Shown piece after piece: positions 56,201 through 64,000 of a stretch of 64,000 nucleotides of DNA. The notes below the pieces were generated by a model. It was not told where the DNA came from, searched no databases, and worked only from the letters and a program-made list of their open reading frames with translations. Made by a program: the position numbers and the translations under genes. Source of the stretch: Congeria kusceri (Eukaryota; Mollusca; Bivalvia; Myida; Dreissenidae); assembly GCA_027627225.1 (NCBI GenBank), contig CM051036.1:42645926-42709925 (forward strand), written 5' to 3'. Within the stretch, counting starts at the first letter, position 1. Each line of letters begins with the position of its first letter.

Positions 56201-57645
56201 AAATCTCTTTTTCTGTGACCTTATTTATAGTTAAGGTCCTGTTTTCTTTCTTGTGTTGTGTTTAAGCATTTTACATGCAGTTGAATAGACTTAAACGGTG
56301 TGGTGAATATGCGGCGAGGAAAAACATAGAGAAAAAAGTCATATTTTACCTACCCTCCTAGATTTGTTTGGAGATGTAAGCGGAAACCAACCATTTTATT
56401 TGTTGATGGCCTAACATGAGCGCAACAACCCAGAGCGCATTGTAAGTGTGGAGTAAACGACATTATAAATACATTTGTGGCGCGTCGTGAGAAAACCGGT
56501 CTTAATGCATTTGCGTAAAGTGTCGTCCCGGATTAGCCTGTGCAGTACGCACAGGCTAATCCGGGACGGCACTTTCCGCCTACAGTGGATTTATGTTTAG
56601 AAGAGACTTCCATGAAACAGAAAATACCACAAAAGCGGAAAGTGCCGTCCCGGATTAGCCTGTGCGGACTGCACAGGCTAATCCGGGATGACACTTTACG
56701 CACATGCATTAAGTCCGGTTTTCCCACAACAATTTACATTTACCTTTAAAACAAACGAACAAAAACTTCCTAACTACTGACACGAATGTGCACCTGATAC
56801 TGAACTTGATAATGACGATGGTGTTAAATGTGTGTCAGTAAGTTTATTACACATTTATGCACATTTCATTGCATTTATAATTAGATTTATAGACACAATT
56901 TGCAGGCTGCATTGTAACTTGTTGATAAAATGAAGTCAACGATAAGGCCAAAAATTAATTGTTGGTTTCCGCTTCCATCACCAAAATATCTAGGGGGTGG
57001 GGGTAGGTAAAAAAAACAGCTTTTTTCCTCTTCGCGACATATTCAGGTATATTGGACTGCATGTAAAATGTTCAAACGCCTCCCATCAAAGAAACTATAC
57101 CTTAGCTATTCAGTTGTTTAGTTGTTCGGACACTGTTCTGTCATCTTTGTATTTTTTACCAACCATGATGTAGTGCTCTTACAAATCGATGTCGTCTGCA
57201 AGACCCAACCGAACAAGAATAGCCTAACAAACAGATGTAAACATAAATAGTGTTAAATTAATGCATACAGGTAGATCTAGATTAGATAAAATTCGTACTT
57301 TATACCCACAATCTTGTATTGTTCTTTGAAATCGATGTCGTCTGCCACTCGCAACAGAGCTAATATAACATAACAGACATGTGCGAACTATACGCACGTA
57401 TATTCTACGCACCATTTCGTATCGTTTACTTCCGACCCTCTGCATGCACACGGTTGCCATGATGATGATGATGCCGCCACAGAGCAACCCCAGGATCACG
57501 ATGCCACTCATCGCCCAGCTGGACAAGTGCTCGAGCCCCGTGGGACAGTCCGAGTTGTCCCCGCACGGGTTGTGCCCGTTGCAGACTATCTCGTGCGCGA
57601 TGCAGCGCTCGTTGCCGCACTTCCGCTCAGACGTTCTGCATGAAC
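50258..57645 (-). CDS. 3' end of a single-pass LDLa-domain receptor gene, two exons
   Basis: Exon 57645-57413 (acceptor CTTACCGCAG, donor ATG|GTGCGT) and exon 51031-50258 (acceptor CGTCTTCCAG) join in phase 0, giving 335 residues. The first encodes one LDL-receptor class A module (CRTSERKCGNERC, CNGHNPCGDNSDC: six Cys with SDC calcium-site-like end), then the hydrophobic helix GIVILGLLCGGIIIIMATVC. The second is a 258-residue, polar, disordered-looking tail ending TSIATC. The tail holds SPPPPPYG, a PPxY motif that WW-domain proteins, such as HECT ligases, bind in other receptors. Earlier extracellular exons are not recognised between 57.7 kb and the window end and probably lie beyond it. The intron of 6.4 kb is filled by repeats. 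TTTATT near 50125 gives a minus-strand AATAAA. Role inferred: a cell-surface receptor or adhesion protein of unknown ligand. Confidence 0.75.
51231..52279. mobile_element. 1049-bp foldback element, CGAGACACGAAGCGAG arrays, 6-bp target duplication
   Basis: TIRs TACGGATTCCGGTTAG... and ...CTAACCGGATTCCGTA extend about 35 bp with four mismatches. TTAAAT is exactly duplicated at 51225-51230 and 52280-52285. The interior is built from tens of short words (GAGACACGAAGCGAG, GAGGCACGATATT) in both orientations, so it can fold back at many scales. All overlapping frames (Arg/His/Ser-rich) are repeat artefacts. It sits in the intron of the LDLa receptor gene. Confidence 0.95.
52290..53100. other. No gene; partial repeat at 52870-53110
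   Basis: AT-rich intronic sequence. The right part (CCTTATAATTTTATCCATTG ... CTGTGAAAAGGTCC) is related to 42490-42670 and 44215-44450. Confidence 0.45.
53461..53789. mobile_element. MITE-M, uninterrupted copy
   Basis: TTAAGGCGTAAAAAAGTATA at the left, and its inverse TATTTTTTTACGCCTAA at the right. It contains GTCAACTTGAAGATTCTA and TAATATCATAAAACATTG, the latter being the unfilled form of the site that R1/R2 occupy at 26537-40553. Confidence 0.87.
53790..54650. other. No gene; short repeat fragment at about 54310-54425
   Basis: Unique-looking intronic sequence, with a fragment GGGCGTAAAAACGTTGTTTG that resembles the terminus of 56059-56416. Confidence 0.4.
54659..55929. repeat. ACAAGAGGGCC...GTGAGCTAAAA repeat with internal tandem units
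   Basis: Begins ACAAGAGGGCCACGATGGCC and ends GTTGTGCTCAGGTGAGC; the subterminal CTCACCTGAG and CTCAGGTGAG are inverted. The interior has about five imperfect units of 150-235 bp, each with a CCATGTGACCC-like word, GGCCAGTTTTGACCCCAGGG and CACTATACAATGTTACATA. The distal part has GACGCACGACGGACGACGCA. Related to 9935-10349 and 12286-12730. Confidence 0.85.
56059..56416. mobile_element. Diverged short inverted-repeat element
   Basis: AAGGCGTAAAAAAGTTGTTC then TTTCCGCTTA at the left; TAAGCGGAAACCAACC ... GATGGCCTAAC at the right, roughly inverted. Fragments recur at 54310 and 56945-57020. Confidence 0.5.
56477..56730. mobile_element. Foldback MITE (AGGCGTGTC family), copy 6
   Basis: Starts GTGGCGCGTCGTGAGAAAAC and ends GTTTTCCCACAAC. 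Both inner hairpins (CCTGTGCAGTACGCACAGG and CCTGTGCGGACTGCACAGG) are intact. Confidence 0.87.
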
Positions 57646-57954
57646 CTGCGGTAAGTTACAGTTTCCTTCAAAATTGCCATAACATTTCTGAATTAGACGT
57701 AGATCTATAATGCTTACTGAATGTAGTTAAAACTATTGTGATTAAACGTATATTTATACACACTCAAATGATTACATATGTGATTTTTTATTTGCATTTT
57801 AGTTGCATGTCGCATTGTTGGTCTCTGTGTATAAGAATACCGCAAACAAATATGCAAAAATAACGAATGTATTAAAAAATGTACATGCTAAACATGTATA
57901 CTATTAATGTTTTGTATCAATGCCTTAATATATGCCTGCAGAAAATAAAGAAAT

Positions 57955-57971
57955 TATAAATAATAATAATA

Positions 57972-58004
<33 letters not shown>

Positions 58005-58005
58005 A
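57955..58005. repeat. ATT trinucleotide microsatellite
   Basis: AATAATAAT then TTATTATTATT tract. Confidence 0.93.
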
Positions 58006-60300
58006 CTCCCAGACTCGTGTCGCTTTTCACGAGAAAGTGGTGTATAATAATTGCACACAATGCAATATTGAACCATGCTTAGTGATGAGAGCGGCGATGT
58101 TTTATAAAAAATTTCGAAGCTTCAATCCTTAGGTATCATTGAAATGTTTTTAAGATTGAGTATAATCGATGTGTATAGTGCATACTGTCTGCCGTTTTAG
58201 ATTTATGTAACGGATAATCAACAAGAAAAAAGCAACAACAGTAAAAAGCAAACTTAAAAAATATTCACAACAGTTTAAATTACAAAGCGTTTGGTTAAGT
58301 CAAGAGATACTTAATTTTTTTAACTCGATATGCAAAACTGATTGACATACGATATTTAACATATTTTGTAGGTGGGAGTCATGGTTATAATGTCTATGCG
58401 TTACCTAGTTATCGAGACAAAGCTCTTTTGTAGAAGATAGATGTAGAAATATACACTATTTTCGAAACACTCGTTATGTCATTATGATTTTAACTTTACG
58501 ACGTTAATTGGACAACAATAAAGTTACAAAAATATGCATCCAGTAAAAACACAGATATCTTTACCAATATAAACTTGTGCTGTCTCTATGGCAAAATTAT
58601 GGCAATATTTCCCATCGTTAAAATTTGTTTGATACGAAAGTAATGAGCCAATTTGACGTTATATTGGGAATTGATACGAAATAAATACAGCTCATTAGAG
58701 GTCCGGCATCGTCGAATGTAACATAATTATTACACGAAATACGGTTATTATTACATTGACATGTTTATATCAATTCCCCAGTGCGAACAATCTTCTCGAC
58801 TCAGTACTCAAGGCGTTTAACAAACCCCCATGGCAGTGGTCGCCATCAGCCTTCGTAGAATAGGCAATATCAGTATTCCCACCGCGCACATCTGTACTAA
58901 CAGCAAACCAAATAAAAGGACAGGGGTAATTCAATATATTTGCGCGTAATTTATGACTTTATTTACTTAAATTCATTAGTGAATCCATCACAACTGCTAT
59001 AAATCATATGCCAGGAGGACAGCCAAAGTGCCTGTCTTCCATTTCTCCTGGCGTTTGCTAGACGAATGCAAGATTATTCCATTTGATTCCGAGACAGTAT
59101 ATATACCAGAACCGACCCAATAGCTGATCTGGAGAAAGTGAGAAAGACCATCATTAAAATAACTACATGTACCATAAAGCAGCAGTCCATCAATATGTTA
59201 ATTAAATAAAACTGCAGAAATCGTTCCGAATGGACATCTTACCGATCAAAATACAAAAAAAACGCATTGAAATCGGTAAAGAAATAAAGTTCTCATAACT
59301 TTTTTATCATATTGTTTTTGTATGCGTTAGCGGGTGATGCCTCTGGACTATACTCGGCATGTACATCAGTGTATATTCTGTTCGTACCAAGCGTTTTCAA
59401 ACATTGACATTATTAAATGCATTTCTTAAATAAGAAACAGTTTTCAGTCGAATTAACTAATGTCAATTTAAGGTGCATTGAATTATATACTATGGACTGC
59501 GGCTTTAAGGGTCCAATTCAACCACCCACCCCTTTGTATTCAGCGTACATTTACCGCTTTGTACAATTGTATTAGTACCATATATAATAATGTATGTTTG
59601 TTAATTGCATGTGCATTTTAGCCCGCGTTTGGTGCTGATTAGTACGTATAATAATATAAGTTAATCGATATTCCTAAATAAATTAAGTCGCGGTCAAGTA
59701 TATAGCCAAATTAAACTTGGTTATATAACTGCTTAAAATTTTACTGTTTATAGTACTTTGTAAGAATTTGAACAATATAAGTATCGCCTTATTAAAGTGT
59801 ATATGATCTTCCAAATCAATTATTTTCAAAATAAGCTGATGAAAGTGACTATTTTACTTGAAAGCCTACAAATAAACATAAACATGAAGAAAGGAACACT
59901 AAAATATCGAATACATCAACAAATACGAGTGTCGACTTTTGCATCGTGTATTAGTGTTGTGTAGCCTAACACAACTGTCGAGTCACTGTATAGACATGCA
60001 TTGGAGTTTCCGTATGTACAGTCGAAAACTAGTTTGTGATTAAAAAGTAGCCACTTATATATACAATGGTTCTTATATATTTACATTTCTCCAATTTTAA
60101 ATCAAAGTATATGGTAATAAACTTTATCAGTTTGTTTTAATTTATGTCACTATGTCTGTATTAAGATCGTACACATACCCTCTTTAATCCACCAGTTTTG
60201 TTCAGTGGACCGGTTATAATCAAAATCAATATACTTAGTAAACCTTCTTACATAATTATGGTAGGCGTTTGTTGTATGAATAGCAAACTGTACTACGCAC
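58006..60300. other. No gene seen
   Basis: About 2.3 kb of AT-rich sequence without convincing exons on either strand, tandem arrays or clear inverted-repeat elements. Given the minus-strand receptor gene to the left, it is probably intron. Confidence 0.45.
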
Positions 60301-60309
60301 ACATATTAT

Positions 60310-61150
60310 ACATTAAAGGTCTAATTACCCCAAAACGGAAGTCACATCCTCAGGGTTACATGCTGTCAGTTAGATAATAAGCACATGTGGTTGAGTGCAG
60401 GATGCATATAATTTGTAAAATACAGTTTAAATGATATGTTTTGGTATCCTTCTAAAGGTATATATGTAAACAATAAGAAAAAAGGCTGTTTTGGTGCACT
60501 ATTTTTTGTCTAGTGGTTCCCAGCTTCATAACTTTAGGCCCATGTATTCATGCGCAAAATGGCAGCCTCCATGCCCGTCAAAAGGTTATGTCCTCATCTT
60601 TCCAACAATGTATGGTGATATATTGGAAAGTAGCTTGGTCATGGTGAAAAGTGAGATCAAATTTTGAAAATTTTATATGTAACAAAGAAGGAATTTATTT
60701 GCGCATGCGTAACCTAAAGTCAAACTCCTCGCAGGGGTTACTTCCCCATTGGTACTCTTCTCAGTTACCACTGCAACCACGAGTTAAAAACTTACAGATT
60801 TGGAAGTTTTCAGGGGAGACGATTATTTATTTTGTACAAAGTTGTGTACAGGGGAAAATATTTATTTTGTAGAAAATTGTAATTTTATTATTTTTTATAA
60901 CAATGACACAGACATGTTGCATAATTGGTCCAGGTATATGTATTAAGAGTTAAAATGAACAAAAAATTAATTAAATAAATAAATAAAACATGACAACGCA
61001 AGGATTTTACGTTTTCCACGTTTTTATCATGTGATTGTCCACGATATTATTCCGTGCCAAGTGTTTGACTATGGTCACGTGGAACTTCGTGCCGGCAGGG
61101 ATTTAAACCAGCTATGCTGGGACACAGTAAAATCTGTGTGTGGAGGTTGC
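60310..61150. repeat. Interspersed repeat, second copy of the 130-1560 family
   Basis: 60310-60720 matches 130-570 directly, and 60760-61150 matches the reverse complement of 1090-1560. Here the two parts are nearly adjacent, while at the left end of the window they are about 500 bp apart. Confidence 0.7.
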
Positions 61151-61596
61151 ATTAAAGCGTGTATGTACGATCTTACAGCAGACATAGATACATGAATTGA
61201 AAGACCCCTATCAAGTTAATTATCGCATACTTTGAATTAATATGGCAGAAAAAGAAGAAGCGCTTTTGTAAAAGGCATAATTGGTTAGGTTTTTTATCAA
61301 GGAATATTTTTCTGCTGTACAGCCAAATACCCCATTACATGTATAAATACGCTTACTCGACAATTAGTTTATGTGACACAGCATTGATACAAGAGGCAAA
61401 CGTCAACGCACGTTTTGTTTATTCATTCGACATTTGAGTATTTGTTTCGTTTTTTTTCTTTTCTATCTGTTTTCAAGTTATTTTATCATTTTCATCTGCT
61501 TATTTTGAGAACAATGGGCATCAAAACTCGTACATACAAACTTCAATGTATATGCCACCTACATTTTTAATTATAAATGCTGTGTGTGATAAATTT

Positions 61597-61862
61597 TTTT
61601 TCCAGAAATCATATTTTCCAGACATCTGTGAGCAATAGGATCTAATTTGTCACGTTTGTGAATTGGTCACAACGGGGTATGCGTGAGGATCAAATTCGAT
61701 TTCATTGCATATTAAAAACTGGATGCGATCACAAACTTCACAGAAAATGTGATGAATACGACTGTGATGTGTGAAGAATAAGATCTCAATTTTTCACACC
61801 TAATGAGATCCTATTTTTCACAGATGTGAAAAATACGAATCGTGAAAAATATGGTCCTACAG
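61597..61862. mobile_element. GTAGGACCATATTTTTCAC-family MITE, copy
   Basis: The right end GTGAAAAATATGGTCCTACAG is intact; the left end (CCAGAAATCATATTTTCC) is diverged. Interior words such as TGGATGCGATCACAAACTTC and TTCATTGCATAT match 44650-44946. Confidence 0.75.
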
Positions 61863-61869
61863 TGCTTCG

Positions 61870-63270
61870 ATTTAACGTAATGCAGGATAAACTTGTACTT
61901 CCAGTAGTATGATCATTCACCGTCTCCATAGTTTATAGTAGACTTCACGTAATGTACATGGAACAATCTTTTAAATTCGCACAGTTTCTTTTACTTCAAC
62001 AATGTTATTATGATTTATATGAAATCCTTATGTAATAATAGTGAATAACGTTTTCAAATGTCACTTTATTTGTATGTCAAACAAATTATCTTTCAAATGA
62101 CTGTGATATACACATGTACTTTCATTCGTCTCCGTGGGGCTTGATCTTATGGATTTACTGGTAATACATGTCAATATTGAATCTTGAATCTTGAATCGTG
62201 TATATAACTATATATAGGACAAATCGTGATGTATATTTCTATGGTATTTAATTCCGTTGACCAATTTGCGCCGAAGAGCGTACATACAAATAGCCTTCCA
62301 CTTGAGATTACGGTGTTTAAAGCTTCACAAAACGCGAGGCACACTGGGTATCACGTTTATTTTGATATAATTCTTTTCAGTGACAATTTCATGAATATAA
62401 ATCAGGGGAGTCGGTAACTCTCAGAGCTTTCCATAGAATATTTAGCAGCTAATTGATGCTATTATACAGATGCCTGCTCTGACACAAGGGCATTTAATCA
62501 ACGATAAATATCAGGCAGCCTCCGTGAATAGACCGCAGTCCCCGACCAATACGTCATTTCCGGGAGAAAATTGAAGGCTGTGACACTGAAGACAATATCA
62601 ATCCCTCTGAGTTCCTCTCTTCCTCACAGTAATGTGCATACTTGTTTGATTGCTGCTTAAATTAAAAGTTACATGTTTGTCTGGGCATTGGTTGAATTTA
62701 ATATTTGCCTATTCATAATAAAATACTATCCTGCAAGTAAACACGTACATGCATATAGCCATAATGTTGTATAATTTAGTGAAAATTATTCATAATTGTA
62801 AGTACATTTGGTTGACATGTGATTAGTTGGCTCGAACAAATTGCTAGTTTTTACACGTAATTCATATGAATATGGCTCTGGGAATGTGTTTCATTATTGC
62901 TGCTATTGCAGATTTCAGCATTTCAGTTAGTGAATCTACATTATCCATGATCTATGTTTTACATTTTATTTGACATGGCCTCAGTCAGTTTTACACATAT
63001 ATTGACAAAGACTTGTCTGTGCGTAGATACGTAACATCTTAGTATACGGTTTAATCAACGACGCCATTATTGTGAGAAATTTGAATACACGGACGTGCCA
63101 GCCAAATATTGCTTTCTTGGTCGCGCTTAAGAAGTCGCTGACAGATAAACACAATGACCCTTTTCAAAACATTTCCTTTCAATATGAACGATCTGGCATC
63201 TAGATAGATGTCGTTCGAATGAACAATGCAGTATACGACATGAATACAGGAATGCCCGTGGATAAAAAAT
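61870..63270. other. No gene seen
   Basis: AT-rich sequence with only short open frames. No repeat of a recognised family apart from ATCTTGAATCTTGAATCTTG-type short repeats near 62180. Confidence 0.4.
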
Positions 63271-63275
63271 AAAAT

Positions 63276-63469
63276 ATGAGGCTTGTTGTGGGAAAACCGG
63301 GCTAAATGCACGGTGCAGTCCGCACAGGCTGATCCGGGACGACACTTTCCGCTTGTATAGTATTTTCTGAAAGTCTCTTCCCGGACCAGCCTGTGCGGAC
63401 TGCGCAGGCTGATCCGGGACGACACTTTACACACATGCATTAAGCCCGGATTTCCCAGGACACGCCTCA
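63276..63469. mobile_element. Foldback MITE (AGGCGTGTC family), copy 7, internally shortened
   Basis: Starts ATGAGGCTTGTTGTGGGAAA and ends CCAGGACACGCCTCA. The left arm lacks part of the hairpin and the centre is shortened, so the copy is 194 bp instead of about 255. Confidence 0.85.
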
Positions 63470-64000
63470 ATTATGATTCTGTTCGAAAATCGACACAAAA
63501 AGTGATGAAGTATTGATAACAGGGTTAATTTTGCGCAATAAATTGGAAATAGTTAACACTAATTTTATATCGTGTGCGCAAGTTTTTAACCATAAATATT
63601 CGAATAATTCATGTTCAAATCTTATTTAATGTCTTTTTGTATACATTAAAATTTAATAACGTACACAAATGTTTTAATTTATCAAAAAGATTTTAAAATG
63701 AATCCGTACTCCACACAGACAATCAAAAAACATTCCAGACTGCTATATTACTATTGCTAGCCTCCGTTATGGCTCCCATACATACATTTCGTAACAATTC
63801 TATTTGTCGGCAATTACTTTACAAATGCTATGAAAATAAACACCGCATCCGAGACAGGATGTTTTCACTCGTGTCAAATATGTTATACTACTCCAGTAGC
63901 TCTCTCGCGTATTTCCTCGGAGATCTCTAAACTAATGGCATCTCGTGAATAATCAGACCTTTGTCAACACTGGTACGACATCGGCTTGTCAACTCATTAT
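63470..64000. other. No gene seen
   Basis: AT-rich sequence to the window end, with no repeat or exon recognised. Confidence 0.4.

Overview
This is eukaryotic nuclear DNA from an animal, most likely a bivalve mollusc. Genes are split by GT-AG introns, coding density is very low, AT-rich stretches are long, and short inverted-repeat elements are dense. A foldback element beginning ATGAGGCGTGTCG occurs seven times. I remember this repeat as abundant in Dreissena (zebra/quagga mussel) assemblies; that is recollection, not a search result. There are no operons, bacterial features or CRISPR arrays.

Host genes: four are seen, at least three of them incomplete or damaged. (1) A 373-residue, disordered-looking reading frame at 4315-5436 (-), unrecognised. 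(2) A secreted von Willebrand factor type C (VWC) repeat gene on the minus strand, with a signal-peptide exon near 42.79 kb and its last recognised exon near 19.4 kb. Two exons appear frameshifted. (3) The 3' end of a single-pass receptor gene on the minus strand: an LDL-receptor class A module plus transmembrane exon at 57.4-57.6 kb and a cytoplasmic-tail exon at 50.3-51.0 kb. (4) A doubtful plus-strand terminal exon near 2.25 kb.

Mobile DNA dominates. 6211-15995 is one 9.8-kb transposon with terminal inverted repeats (TIRs) and TTAA at both ends. Its eight-exon minus-strand gene fuses a Mutator/Kolobok-type DDE transposase to a DEDDh 3'-5' exonuclease; a one-base frameshift cuts the C-terminus.

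The most striking region is 26.4-40.7 kb, inside one intron of the VWC gene. It is a nest of at least four layers. A short TIR element (MITE-M) was entered at a TTAA-like site by two adjacent TTAA elements, R1 and R2. R1 was in turn entered, with a 4-bp TAAA duplication, by an 11.86-kb array. The array is three apparently identical 3324-bp bodies alternating with four 471-bp direct repeats, and each 471-bp repeat has its own TIRs. Each body carries an apparently intact two-exon His-Me finger (I-PpoI-like) endonuclease gene facing a DDE transposase gene. That transposase is broken by one in-frame TGA and one +1 frameshift, the same in all copies. Uninterrupted relatives of R1 (20.75-22.27 kb) and MITE-M (53.46-53.79 kb) lie in the same window and give the empty sites.

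The remainder is foldback elements (two with clear 6-bp target duplications), MITE families, a tRNA-derived SINE, several tandem arrays (40-bp, 29-bp, 25-bp, CGACA-type, TATGG-type), microsatellites and AT-rich sequence with no recognisable gene.
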